A DNA stretch of 64,000 nt, taken from positions 50,552,439-50,616,438 of the forward strand of contig NC_060062.1 in NCBI RefSeq assembly GCF_020283565.1, written 5' to 3'. How positions within the stretch are numbered: the first letter of the stretch is position 1; every line of letters starts with the position of its first letter. Below, one piece after another: positions 44,345 through 56,039 of the stretch. This DNA is from Trifolium pratense (lineage: Eukaryota; Streptophyta; Magnoliopsida; Fabales; Fabaceae). Both the position numbers and the translations under genes were made by a program. The notes below the pieces were generated by a model, which did no database searches, was not told the DNA's origin, and worked only from the letters and a program-made list of their open reading frames with translations.

Positions 44345-45371
44345 GATGTTAGAAGAAATAACAGGTCTAGCAAATTCAGTTTCAAAGGTACACTTGGATT
44401 TCTCTTCCCATCTCTTTGGCTGTCTTAGTAATCAAGTAATGTAGTAATATTGATTATATTTATCAGCTGTGTTATTTCGGCACACAATTTGATGACACCG
44501 TATGCTATTTTATTCACAGATATACGGTTCAAATTGATTGCATTCAATAGATAGTCAATGTATATCATGTATACTGCAGTTCAAATACACCACGTTCATA
44601 TGATGGTTAATGAGTTGCAACACCTTGTTATATTCATTAATCATATCTACTGAACGTAATTAACAACATACTATTTGAATTGCGTTAACCATGTCATGAA
44701 GAAATGGACAGTGTTGTGTGAAAAACTCGTTGTGTTTAAATTTGTATATTTGTTGACCATTCTACAAGGCGTAATTAATCATGTATTTGAATTACATTAA
44801 CCATGAAATCTATGAAGCACCAACACTAACACGTCGATACTACTAATAATATGATATAATAAAGTAATTGAATATAATCACATGTGTTGGTGTCATGTCA
44901 GTGTTGGATACCAAACAGACCTTCAATCAGAAGTGTCGGTGTTGGATATAAAGTGCCTACAGTCTATGTCAAAATAACAATTTTCTTTATATGTGCCTTT
45001 TGAGAGGCAAGAATAGTGAGATGATTCAATCAAAGCTGAGAATTAATACTTGTTTCCGGCAATTGGATATTTTATGAATTCTCTTTCAATACTGATACGT
45101 GCTTTGTCATTCCAACAGTTAAGAGTGTCAATATGCAGAAGAAAGCCTCTCCCTAAAGAAGTGCAGAATGTAGAGACTATTTGCTAAGTGATGTGTTTTT
45201 TTCTGCTACAAGTATATAATTAGATTAAATTAAACTGTGTAGTTCAAGGATTGAAGGCTATTTACATCACAATGGCATCTTCTACAATCTACATGTTCTC
45301 TTTATTGTATATCAATATAGTTATTATTCCATAGTGCTTAGACATTATTGAAAATAATGTACTTATTTACA
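44345..45371. other. 3' flank of F-box gene 1
   Basis: Non-coding. TTTCAAAGGTACAC (44,381) and AAGAGTGTCAATATG (45,121) mark blocks shared with 53,852-54,720, so this flank was duplicated along with the gene. Confidence 0.65.
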
Positions 45372-45374
45372 TTA

Positions 45375-46760
45375 GAGTGTGTTTGGATTAGGAAATTTTT
45401 TGAGGTAAAGTAATGTTTTGAGGGAATTCAAATGATTTGAGGTGAATTCCATTGTTTGGATGAAAATTTGAAGAATTTTCAAAATGATGGAAATTTATGA
45501 AGTATTTTGTTCAAGTTAAATTTAGAGAATTTCAAAATGACACCTAAAATCAAAGAATTTGAAATTCCTTCTTCACTATAAACTTTTAAAAATTACTAAT
45601 TGATCGTAAAATCTAAAATTAACCGAAAAACCTAAAATCGACGATAAACGCTAAATTGGCCAAAAATCCAAAAAATCGGCAGAAAAAACCTAAAATCGAC
45701 CAAAAGCCCAAAAATCGACTATAAACCCTAAAATCGGTCAAAAACACAAAAAATCGGCAGGAAAACCTAAAATCGGCCAAAATTCCAAAAATCGACTATA
45801 AACCCTAAAATCGGCTGAAAACCCAAAAAATCGGCCGAAAAACCAAAAATCGACCGAAAACCCAAAAAATCGACCGAAAACCTAAAATCAGCCAAAATCC
45901 AAAAAAGCGACTATAAACCCTAAAATCGACCGGAAACCCGAATAATCGGCAAAAAAACCTAAAATCGGCCAAAAATCCAAAAATTGACTATAAACCCTAA
46001 AATCGGCAGAAAACCCAAAAAATCGGCCGAAAAACCAAAAATCGACCAAAAACCCAAAATCGGCCGAAGAATCTAAAATCGTCCCTAAACCCAAAAAACT
46101 CAGCCGAAAACCTAAAATAGACCCAAAATCCTGAAATCGGCTATAAACCCCAAAATCGGCCGAAAAACCTAAAATCGACTATAAACCCATTTTTCGGCCG
46201 ATATTAGGGTTTATAGTCGATTTTTGGGTTTTTCGGTCGATTTTTCGTTTTTCGGTTGATTTTAGGGTTTATAGTCGATTTTTGAGTTTTTCGCCAATTT
46301 TAGGTTTTTCAGCCGATTTTTTGGGTTTAGGGTCAATTTTTGGGTTTTCGATTAATTTTTTTGGTTTTCAGCCGATTTTATAATTTATAGTCGATTTTAG
46401 GGCTTTTGGTCGATTTTAGGTTTTTCAGCCGATTTTGTGTTTACTGACGATATTAGGGTTTTTGGCCGATTTTAGGTTTTTCAGCCGATTTATGGTTTTT
46501 GACCGATTTTAGGTTTATCCGCCGATTTTTTCGGTTTTTCGGCCAATTTTTGGGTTTAGGGTCGATTTTATTAAAATAAATAAAATTAAATGAAGGAAAT
46601 TCAATTACGTTACCCAAACAAAGAAGTTTACAATTGATGGAATTTCAATACTTTATCCAAACACTAGAATTTGAAAATCAAGGGAATTCAATTGAATCAA
46701 TTGAATTGTCTAGTATTTAAAATCCCTTGAATTTCTAGAATCTCTCATCCAAACACACTG
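45375..46760. mobile_element. Harbinger-like foldback MITE containing an inverted minisatellite (1.4 kb)
   Basis: TTA flanks GAGTGTGTTTGGAT on the left and ATCCAAACACACTG on the right. Inside the ends, 45,600-46,190 is built of repeated AAAATCGGCCGAAAACCC / ATCGACTATAAACCCT units, and 46,190-46,570 holds the same units inverted (GGGTTTATAGTCGATTTT). The whole could fold into a long imperfect hairpin. No credible gene. Confidence 0.8.
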
Positions 46761-46763
46761 TTA

Positions 46764-47962
46764 GGATTTGGAAGAATTAATGTGTTTCTGCATTACCTTG
46801 GCAGATGTATGAGCAAAGTATACCAGAACTCAAGTGGCTCAACATTTGTTGTTAAGAATTTCTGAGAATGCATGAAAAGTAACTTCTTCCTTAAACCCTT
46901 GAAAGTAAATAGTATCTAACTAATGCATTTTCTTCAAAAAACAACATAGGGATTGTTGTATAGATAACACTGGCTAGTAAAATATTGTTAAGGTTAACTT
47001 GAAGATCACATAGAAGTTTGTAATTCTGATATAAATATAGGCCTGCACAAAACATCAACGCCAATCGTCAATTCTCAACAAAAAAAAAAAAACCAAAACA
47101 AAAATGAGTTGAGTTTTGAGGCATTGGTCTTCCATATCGGTCTTCTCTTATTTTTGTCAAAGTGATAAGAGGAGGAAAATGTTTAATATGAGTATACCAA
47201 GGTTACTTGCATGATATAAATCATATGAAGTTTACAATAAGATAAGATTTAGATTCACTTGACTGCTATTTTGGGCCTGGATTTGCTCCAAATTGGACAG
47301 ACGGTTGAGAGCAGTAGCTGTGTCACACAATCACAGTTACTGCACCAAATCCAATTCCATGAATACACAGTGGGATTAAAACAATCTCAGTCACCAATTT
47401 TATATCGGATGCTGAGATTAGTTACAGCAGGACGCAGTAACTGCAGGAAATCCTATTCCGTTTATAAGGGCTCAGGTCCCAACAATTATTATGACCTCGT
47501 AATTTTTAACTTAATAAAATAAATACATGACAATTAAAAGTTATATATAATGCTGCATGAAAATAACTTGGTTGAACCAGTGCTTGGTGATGAAGATAAT
47601 GGCACCTCTAAGAAGAGCAATTGACCATTGAGTATAGGTGTTTCCAGTGCTGGAACTGAATTGTCATTGGCATCATATTAGCTGGCAAAATTAATAAATA
47701 ACTTCAAATTGTCAAAGTTAACATCAATTTGTATTACTTTACTAATTTTACCAGGTAGAAGGCTTTTTCAAGTCAATTATTCCTAGAAAAAATTTCCTAG
47801 ATTTTTTGACAGAAAGATTTTCTGACAATGGGAAATCTACCAACAAGATATCATCAATAGTTATAGTCTTCTTTCACAAGTATTTTCTACACTCTTTATC
47901 CTTCCAATAAAAGGCCTATATAGAGACCAAACATCAAAAGCAGATAGATCAATCTAAGTAAC
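46764..47962. other. Spacer and 5' flank of F-box gene 2
   Basis: Mostly AT-rich. An 87-codon open frame at 47,259-47,522 has no recognised similarity and is probably chance. The last 200 bp resemble the 5' flank of F-box gene 3. Confidence 0.45.
47917..47923 (+). promoter_or_regulatory. TATA box of F-box gene 2
   Basis: TATATAG lies 46 bp upstream of the ATG and is conserved at the equivalent position before F-box gene 3 (51,471). Confidence 0.6.
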
Positions 47963-49153
47963 ATGATATCTCTCTTCAACAAAGTCAACACATCTTTGAG
48001 CTCTGGTTCCTCTTCATCCATGAATGAGAAAGTAGATTGGTCTGAACTCCCTAGAGAGCTATGGCACAAGATAGGAAAATATCTTGATAATCATATAGAT
48101 GTTCTTAGATTTCGCAGTGTTTGTGAATCATTTCGATCGTCCATCCCTCCCTCTCTTCCAAATTCTCCTTCTTTTCCTTTGCAAATACCTCACCCTATCT
48201 ACATCTCCCTGAACAACTACCTCAACCAATCAACCATTTATCTTATTCAACCAACTGATGCAAGTTCCAACTCCAATTTAGAACCTTCTCATTCTTCCAA
48301 AGGTTGGTTGATTAAGGTACAAGCATCAAAGAATCAACCTTTGAGTTTGTTGAGTCCTATCTCCGACCGAAAATTATCATACCCTCTTAGTAGTAACAAC
48401 AGTTCTGTCATTCTATGGAACTTGATGGATTATAGGGTCATTGAGCTATGCAAATCATATACAATCGGAAAGACTACACGGTTCTCTAGTTCTGTAATCA
48501 AAGTTGTGATCTATCCTAACTTTCCTCTGACTAGTGTTGAGGATTGTGTTTCTTGTTGTATCTTTCAAGAGGGTAAATTAGGACTCATGAAACATGGTGA
48601 TAAAAAATGGAAACTTGTGGATGACAAGAATTTCTACTATGATGATGTTATTGTGTTCAAGGGTCAGTTCTATGTGACTGATAAATGGGGAACTATTTCA
48701 TGGATTGATGTTTGTTCTTTGAAGTTAATACAATTTTCGCCTCATTTGTGCGGTTTTGGAAACAAGAAACATTTGGTGGAATCTTGTGGGAGTCTTTATG
48801 TTGTTGATAGATACTATGAAAGTAGTGAAGACATGAGAAGGAATTATGCTGGAAGACACCGCCACAATCGAGACGCTGTTGTGGAGTGTTTCAAAGTTTA
48901 TAAGTTTGATGAAGAATGCGGAAAATGGGTTGATGTTAAAAACTTGAGAGATAGAGCTTTCATTTTGAGCAATAGTTGCAATTTCTCTGTGTTAGCTAAA
49001 GAACTTATTGGATATCAATGGAATTGCATCTACTTTAGGGATGCTTTTGATGTGAGAATGTATAATTTGGATGATCATAGTGTCACTACTGTTGATTTTA
49101 ATCCTTGCATTGACAAGACTCTGTGGTCTCATTCACCTTGGATGAGATGTTAG
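47963..49153 (+). CDS. F-box/DUF295 (SKIP23-like) protein, copy 2
   Basis: A single-exon 396-residue paralogue. The start MISLFNKVNTS is shared with copy 3, so I take the upstream ATG rather than the internal MNEK. F-box at about 24-62 (WSELPRELWHKIGKYLDNHI); DUF295 at about 225-385 (DDVIVFKGQFYVTDKWGTIS, VESCGSLYVVDRYYES). A variable linker around residue 290-305 (MRRNYAGRHRHNRD) differs between copies. As an SCF adaptor it would select a substrate for ubiquitination; the target is unknown. The frame is intact. Confidence 0.93.
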   Translation: MISLFNKVNTSLSSGSSSSMNEKVDWSELPRELWHKIGKYLDNHIDVLRFRSVCESFRSSIPPSLPNSPSFPLQIPHPIYISLNNYLNQSTIYLIQPTDASSNSNLEPSHSSKGWLIKVQASKNQPLSLLSPISDRKLSYPLSSNNSSVILWNLMDYRVIELCKSYTIGKTTRFSSSVIKVVIYPNFPLTSVEDCVSCCIFQEGKLGLMKHGDKKWKLVDDKNFYYDDVIVFKGQFYVTDKWGTISWIDVCSLKLIQFSPHLCGFGNKKHLVESCGSLYVVDRYYESSEDMRRNYAGRHRHNRDAVVECFKVYKFDEECGKWVDVKNLRDRAFILSNSCNFSVLAKELIGYQWNCIYFRDAFDVRMYNLDDHSVTTVDFNPCIDKTLWSHSPWMRC

Positions 49154-49910
49154 AGGACATAACAGGTATATCAATTCGTCGTTATGGCTGAGACGGTGAC
49201 CCAATTGTTGTCAGTTTAAGTTTCAAAAATAATAAGGTAAAACAAATATTAGTTGAGTTTTGAAGTATGAATAATGAATATCTGTCTTCTCTTGTTTTCT
49301 ATCAAATTGACATTGATCGTGTCACTGTCTCAAACAATACAACTAGGACGATCACGAACTTCTACTTTGAAGGCCGGCGCCAGTCATCGTTGATGTGTCA
49401 AACAGTTTTCAAGTACTAATCCACAGTGGATCACATATCATATCACGATATTTCATCATAGAACTTACCTTGGACGACCTTCATAATTGAAAACTGATAT
49501 TCTATCGAAATTTTCAATCCCATAAAGAAGTCTGGAAAAGGGTTGTAACTTAGCACATATAGTTGTATTAGAGTCAGAAGAAAGTAGTATGAAAGCATCT
49601 GCATTTTTTACCACTGCACTTATTTGTATATTTTGAAAGGAATTTTATTGTTAAGCATGACAGTGGATAATTATGCTGCATTTTCACATTAGGTTGTAAT
49701 GACTACTAGCTGATCCTCCCGAAGGCATGAAGAGGCAATCATGCATAATCCTCCAATATGTTACTTCAATTCAACAACACAAGACAAATGGTTTGATTCT
49801 CATCACTTACCAGCAGCATTCAAGACAAAGTTGTGCATAACAAATTAACTCCACCGCAAGTTCACACCAATCAATTTAAATGAATGCAATGATTTATAAA
49901 ACAAAAAAAA
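49154..49910. other. 3' flank of F-box gene 2
   Basis: Non-coding. The 49,550-49,690 block resembles 41,215-41,350. No other gene is visible before the tRNA. Confidence 0.5.
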
Positions 49911-49983
49911 CGCCCACCGTGGGGCTCGAACCCACGACCACAAGGTTAAGAGCCTTGCGCTCTACCAACTGAGCTAGACGGGC
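49911..49983 (-). tRNA. tRNA-Lys (anticodon CUU)
   Basis: The minus strand gives a 73-nt cloverleaf: acceptor GCCCGTC, D arm with TAGCTCAGTTGGTAGAGC, anticodon loop GGCTCTTAACC with CTT, and T arm GTGGGTTCGAGCCCCAC. A run of eight T follows on the transcribed strand and would terminate pol III. No intron. Confidence 0.97.
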
Positions 49984-51523
49984 TATTTATTTTTTAGTTG
50001 AAAGACTGACTACTTGTTTTATTCTTTTATAATAATAAAATTTCAGTTTGTCTTCCAACAAATTATAAAAATGTAATCTTAATATTCAACAATTTAAAGA
50101 ATAAATTTTAGAGAGTTTACTTGTCATTTTTTCATTTTTTTTTTGAGATTTTATAAATAATAATCAGAAGTTCTTCTGTTTCTGTTTATTTATCGGAGTG
50201 AAAAACACTTTTATTAAAAGATGCTTATAAAAAAAAGTCACTAGGTTTGGTGAGGGGTTTGGGTAGTATGTTATAGGTCATGGGATCGATCCCTAGCTCA
50301 TTGTAAACAAAAAAAAGATGCTTATAAAAAAACACTTATTAAAAAAAAAATTGAACAACTTATTTTAAGCAATTTTTAGATTTTTTTTTCTGGTCAAATT
50401 CTCATATTAAACCAGTTTTAAAAACAGTTTCTTGTATTAAATTAAATCAGCTCGGAAATGAAAACTGAGTTTGAATCACTTTTAAAATAAACACGTTTAA
50501 AAAATCAACTTTATTTTTTTACTAAAATAGTTTATAGAGACTAAACCAAACCATTGATTTGATTCAATTTAGTTGAATTAGTACACACTCCTAATTCCTA
50601 AATGTGAAGAAGGGCCGGACTCTCAGCTTTTTTTTTGTCTTAGATGAAGTGGTAAATTCACTGAAAATAAATTCACATAATTGTAAGATCCCGGGTCACG
50701 GCATACGGCCTAATAATTTTGATATTTTTTGTCAGTTGAGTTAAGACTTATGGGATCCGGACTCTCAGTTTCTTTTAAGTGAAAAATACATTTATGCAAA
50801 TATCAAAAAAAGTTATTTTTAGAGTATAAAATTGATCTTAAAGTGTGTTTGAGTAAAATTAGTCAGCCTCAAAATTTATTTTAACTTAAAATTTAAAATT
50901 GATCTTAAAATTTATAATTTTTGCCCAAATATTGATTTAGATTGGATATTAATAAAATCAACAATATACAACCAAACATTGAATTGCTTCAAGTGATAAG
51001 AATTTTGGTCATCTTAAACATGCATTCAAGTGAAACGGTCATAAAAACTTCTAACTAATATTAAATAACCTAAAAATAGAATCAACTATATACAATCTCA
51101 AATCTCAATTGACATTTTGTTTACATATAAAAAAAAATGAAAAGTTGCAGCAATTATCTCATATCACCCTATATATAATGAGAAATTCTTTATTTTTAGT
51201 ATAAAACGTGGAAAGTTAACATCAACTTTGTATTATTTTATTAATATTATTAGACACAAGACTTATCAGTTCAACTATTCCTAGAAAAAGTTAACTTCGC
51301 AGAAAGAACCTACAATGGAAGATTGGAATCTCTACCAACAAATAAGACATCAAACTTCTCTGTTTTTTCCATTTCCATTTCTTCTACTTTTCTCAGTCAC
51401 CTTCTTGTAAATTCAAAGTATTTTCTACATGCTTTACACTTCAACTTTTTCCAACCATATAAAAAAACCTTATATAGAGATTAAAGACCAAACATCATAA
51501 GCAAAAACATCAATCTAAGTACC
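49984..51523. other. Spacer with a SINE-like insertion and the F-box gene 3 promoter
   Basis: Mostly AT-rich. A short retroposon lies at 50,237-50,312. The last 200 bp match the leader of F-box gene 2, including TATATAGA at 51,471. Around 50,640-50,700 there may be another degraded SINE. Confidence 0.5.
50237..50312 (+). mobile_element. SINE-like short retroposon
   Basis: AAAAGATGCTTATAAAAAA occurs on both sides (about 50,217-50,236 and 50,313-50,332). The insert ends GTAAACAAAA and contains GGGATCGATCC, a box B-like motif. It resembles the 32,517 insertion in its GAGGAGTTTGGGT-like core. Confidence 0.65.
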
Positions 51524-52753
51524 ATGATATCTCTCTTCAGCAAACTCAACATACAAAAAAAGCAAAAATCTTTCACCTCTCATTCCTCTTCAACCATGGA
51601 TGACAAAGTAGATTGGTCTCAACTCCCTATAGAACTATGGCCAAAGATAGGAAAATATCTTGATAATCATATAGATGTTCTTCGATTTCGGAGTGTTTGT
51701 GAATCATTTCGTTCTTCAATTCCTCATTCTCTTCCAAATTCTCCTTCTTTTCCTTTACAAATACCTCACCCCATCAACATCTCACTAATCAACAACCTTA
51801 ACCAATTAACTGTTTATCTTATTCAACCAACTGATGCAAGTTCAAATTCCAATTTAGAATCTTTAGCAACTTGTTCTTCTTCCAAAGGTTGGTTGATTAA
51901 GGTAGAAGAATCAAGGAATCAACCATTGCGTTTGTTGAGTCCGGTCTCAGATCGAAAACTATCATACCCTCTTAGTAGTAGTAACAACAGTTCTGTCATG
52001 TTATGGAACTTGATGGATTATAGGGTCATTGAGTTATGCAAATCATATACAATTGAAAAGGCTACACCTACACGTTTCTCTAGTTCTGTGATCAAAGTTG
52101 TGTTTTATCCTAACTCTCCTTGGACTAGTGTTGAGGATTGTGTTTCTTGTTGTGTTTTTCAAGAAGGTAAATTAGGATTCATGAAACATGGTGATAAACA
52201 ATGGAAACTTGTGGATGAAAAGAATTTTTACTATGATGATGTTATTGTGTTTAAGGGTCAGTTTTATGTTACTGATAAATGGGGAACTATTTCATGGATT
52301 GATGTTTGTTCTTTCAAGTTGGTACAATTTTCGCCGCCTTTATGTGGTTTTGGAAACAAGAAACATTTGGTGGAGTCATGTGGGAGTCTTTATGTTGTTG
52401 ATAGATACTATGAAAGTAATGAAGACATGAGAAGGAACTATGTCGGAAGACGCCACGATCGCCACGATCAAGATGCTGTTGTTGAATGTTTCAAAGTTTA
52501 TAAGCTGGATGAAGAATGGGGAAAATGGGTTGATGTGAAAAATTTGAAAGATAGAGCTTTCATTTTGAGCAAAAGCTGTAACTTTTCTGTTTCAACTAAA
52601 GAATTGATTGGATATCAAGGGAATTGCATCTACTTTAGGGATGCTTTTGATGTGAGAATGTATAATCTGGATGATCATAGTGTCACTACTGTTGATTTTA
52701 ATCCTTGCATTGACAAGACTTTGTGGTCTCGTTCACCTTGGATGAGATGTTAG
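51524..52753 (+). CDS. F-box/DUF295 (SKIP23-like) protein, copy 3
   Basis: A single-exon 409-residue protein and the longest copy. It starts MISLFSKLNIQKKQKSFTSH, a basic extension longer than in copy 2. F-box at about 29-67 (WSQLPIELWPKIGKYLDNHI) and DUF295 at about 235-400. The C-terminus, ending TLWSRSPWMRC, is nearly the same as in copy 2, so copies 2 and 3 are the closest pair. TATATAGA lies about 50 bp upstream. It is presumed to be an SCF substrate receptor; the substrate is unknown. The frame is intact. Confidence 0.93.
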   Translation: MISLFSKLNIQKKQKSFTSHSSSTMDDKVDWSQLPIELWPKIGKYLDNHIDVLRFRSVCESFRSSIPHSLPNSPSFPLQIPHPINISLINNLNQLTVYLIQPTDASSNSNLESLATCSSSKGWLIKVEESRNQPLRLLSPVSDRKLSYPLSSSNNSSVMLWNLMDYRVIELCKSYTIEKATPTRFSSSVIKVVFYPNSPWTSVEDCVSCCVFQEGKLGFMKHGDKQWKLVDEKNFYYDDVIVFKGQFYVTDKWGTISWIDVCSFKLVQFSPPLCGFGNKKHLVESCGSLYVVDRYYESNEDMRRNYVGRRHDRHDQDAVVECFKVYKLDEEWGKWVDVKNLKDRAFILSKSCNFSVSTKELIGYQGNCIYFRDAFDVRMYNLDDHSVTTVDFNPCIDKTLWSRSPWMRC

Positions 52754-53622
52754 AGGACAAAACAGTTTCAAAGGTACACTGTGATTTCTCTTCTTATCTC
52801 TTTATTTGTCCTAATAATGTTATTAGGATAGCACCATGACTTACTGAGGTGATTCTTCAAGGGACTTTATTTATCAGTTGAGTTATTTTGACACTAACAA
52901 GACAAGAATCAATCACATACAACTAATCATTGTTCGACTATAAGCATAAAATGAGATTAAATTATGTAGTTTGTTTTGAGGATTGAATCCTACCAACATG
53001 GCATCTTCTCCATATTCTCTTACTATAATCTAGCTTGTTTCTGTCATTTTCCTTTTTGACAAGAAGCTTGTTTTTGTCTTGATTCATTATCAGTTAAGAA
53101 TTTGTGGTAAAAACATGAAATTATAACTCTACACTATTCGGTCATTACATGATCATGGTTTTCCTGATAAAAAAGATTGATACTTAGATTTTCTAGTTTG
53201 AATGTGTCAAAACAGTTTTAGGTATCAGTAAGATGCTTGCACATTCATCCACCAACACAGACATTGACACCTCAAGACCAATAATAATTAAGAGTAAGAC
53301 AAATTTGAACTGATCATGGATCAATGGTTTGCAATAGTTTTGTTTGTGAAAAGTTCATATTAAAGATACTAATCAAGAGTAAGACAAACTCATAAATCCA
53401 TTTGCACAAGGATTAATATTCAACACACACCACTTAGGTTTCAACTTATTTAAGTAGTTTTCCATGCTAAATTACTAAAAGAAACCTTAGTAATGAATCA
53501 TTCGTAATTTCCATCATGCTAGAAAAGATGAAAGTATAAATTTCAACCAAACACATAATAAAAACTGGAAAGTATGAACGAAAATAAAGAAGAGAGAGAA
53601 AAATGGTAAAATAGTACATAAA
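52754..53622. repeat. 3' flank of F-box gene 3 (duplicated segment, unit A)
   Basis: Blocks at 52,767-52,905 recur at 53,852-53,990. Blocks at 52,920-53,250 recur at 55,080-55,400, and 53,340-53,620 resembles 55,770-55,966 just before the second tRNA-Phe. The segment is non-coding. Confidence 0.75.
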
Positions 53623-53647
53623 TGCGGTGAGCGTGGATCGAACACGC

Positions 53648-53690
<43 letters not shown>

Positions 53691-53695
53691 CCCGC
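53623..53695 (-). tRNA. tRNA-Phe (anticodon GAA), copy 1
   Basis: The minus strand gives the canonical plant tRNA-Phe: GCGGGGATAGCTCAGTTGGG, anticodon loop ACTGAAGATC, T arm CGTGTTCGATCCACG, acceptor end TCACCGCA. It is 73 nt and intronless, followed by a short T run. Confidence 0.97.
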
Positions 53696-55966
53696 AATAT
53701 ATTTAATCAATACTTCTTGATGGCTTTCCTTAAATTGTGCATTTTTATGGTTTGAAACAAGAATTCAGTTTCGTCGTTTTTAATTGGTACTTTTCTCTCT
53801 TTTTTCATTTCTCCTCTCTTTCAAATAGTACCAGAAATATATATTTGTCATTTCAAAGGTACACTGTGATTTCTCTTCCTATCTCTTTATTTGTCCTAAT
53901 AATATTATCTTAGGATAGCACCATAACTTAATGAGGTGATTCTTCAAGGGACTTTATTTATCAGTTGAGTTATTTTGACACACAATTTGTTAACAATGTG
54001 CGACACTATATATAAATGCCACGTGAACTTTATTATAGGGTTGACACTTGACACAGTAAAAGTACAGGTTCAATTACGTTCAATGGATGGTTAATGAGTT
54101 ACAACATCCTGTTATATTCATTAATCATATGCTGAACAAAATGAAACACATATTTGAACTTTGTTAACCATGTAAGAAATTAACAATATTGTGTAAAAAA
54201 ATCACTGTGTTCAAATACACATAACACATGATATGCATTAACCGTCGACTACACATAATTAACCATGTATTTGAAATCCATTAATTGTGTAACATGATGC
54301 ATACAGTGTTTGTGTCAAAATAACATTTTTCTGTATTTATGTTTTTTGAGATGCAAGAATGTGAGTTTATTCAATCAAAAGATATAGAATACTTGCTTTG
54401 AATGTTTTATCAAATCTGATATGTTCTTTGTCATTTCAACAGCAAAGAGTGTCAATATGAAGAAGAATGCCTCTCCCTAAAGAAATGCAGAATGTAGAGA
54501 CTAGAGACTACTATTTGCTAATTTATGTTTGTTCTGCTACAAGTATATAATGAGATTAAATTAAACAAACCTACACAATTGATTAAACTGTGTAGGTTAT
54601 GGATGGAAGGCTATGTTATGTACATCCGAATGAAATCTTCTACATGTCGTCGTTATTATTCCATAGTGCTGGAACAATATAGCAAATAATGTATACATGG
54701 AGTTTGAAAGATTAATGTGTTTCATACCAAACTTGATTGTTGTCCTTGGTCTCAATTCAAAAGCGTTCTTCTCCTGCCGATTGCCAAAATCACAACAAAT
54801 TTGAACTATTCAGTATATTTACTTTTTCAATAGATTTGTTGTCTGAAAAGGTCAATTACAAGATAATATGAAAATAACACACCATTCTAAATCCTGCAAG
54901 TTTACCCAAGGTTGAGAGCAAAGTTGTGTTCTATCCAAACTCTCCTTGTATCGGTGTTAAGAAGATTGGCTCGCCCTGAGTGCAGAGTGCAGACACAACA
55001 TTTTGGCATAAACAATGGAATGTTGGCTTAATTTTTACTTAGTTTATTTGCTAAATGATCAAGTTTGTTGACTCTCCCATTCCACTTTGTAACAAGATGA
55101 GAATCAAGAACATACAAGTGATCGTTGTTCGACTATAAGCATAAAATGAGATTAAATTATGTGGTTTGAGGATTGAATCCTATCAGCATGACAGCCATCT
55201 TTTGCATATTCTCTTACTACAATCTAGCTTGTTTCTGTATTGATTCATTATCAGTTAAGAATTTATTGTTAAAACATAAAATTATTACTCTACACTGCTC
55301 GGTCATTACATGATCATGGTTTTCATGATAAAAAAAATTGATATTAGATTTTCTAGTTTGAATGTGTCAAAACAGTTTTAGGTATCAGCCAGGTGCTTGC
55401 TCATTCATCCACCTGAATGATATTCCACAAGTAACATATGTGATAGAATATGAAGCATGGACATATTTGACACTGATAATTTAAGAAAATGACATAATTC
55501 CGTTAATTTTTGGAGAGTAACTATTATACCAATGTTTCTTTTATTTTTTTTCAGCTAATTGCCTCATTGCTCACATTAAGTCACTAGTTTAATCATGATT
55601 TCAAACAAAACTGATGTACCTTACTCCTACCAACAATGCTCAACACGCCCAAAAACTAAGAATATCCACTCCATTTGAACTAGTACTAAATATGAAGTAC
55701 TCATAATTCATTACCCTATGACACATTTTAATGATGGAAGATTTCGGAAAAAAAATTTACAAAAGGGAAAAAGTTCATAAGATACTAATCAAAACTCAGA
55801 AATCATTTTCACAAAGATTAACAATCAACACTTGGTTTCATCTTATTAGTAAAAGCCTAATTTCCATCTTGGTAGAAAAGAGGAGAGTAAAAATTGCAAC
55901 CAAACACGCAATACAAAAAGGAAAGTAATTATCGAAAATAAGCAAAAGGAGATTAAAAACATATTG
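53696..55966. repeat. Duplicated F-box flank, unit B, with a gene remnant
   Basis: 53,852-54,720 resembles the 3' flanks of F-box genes 1 and 3. 54,990-55,740 resembles the flank of gene 3 and the inverted copy at 40,985-42,055. The segment ends at the second tRNA-Phe. Only a scrap of F-box coding DNA remains (54,917-54,965). Confidence 0.72.
54917..54965 (+). pseudogene. Remnant of a fourth F-box/DUF295 gene
   Basis: The DNA translates to SKVVFYPNSPCIGVKK, matching KVVFYPNSPWINVKD (copy 1) and KVVFYPNSPWTSVED (copy 3). The surrounding coding sequence is gone. Confidence 0.7.
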
Positions 55967-55991
55967 TGCGGTGAGCGTGGATCGAACACGC

Positions 55992-56034
<43 letters not shown>

Positions 56035-56039
56035 CCCAC
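55967..56039 (-). tRNA. tRNA-Phe (anticodon GAA), copy 2, acceptor variant
   Basis: Identical to the gene at 53,623 except at tRNA position 2, where C became T. The acceptor pair C2-G71 is thus a U-G wobble. The cloverleaf and a following T5 run are otherwise intact, so it may still be expressed. It was copied with its flanks. Confidence 0.92.

Noticed and set aside
47259..47522. 87-codon plus-strand frame between F-box genes
   Set aside because: No recognised domain, no conserved neighbours, and composition like the spacer; probably chance.
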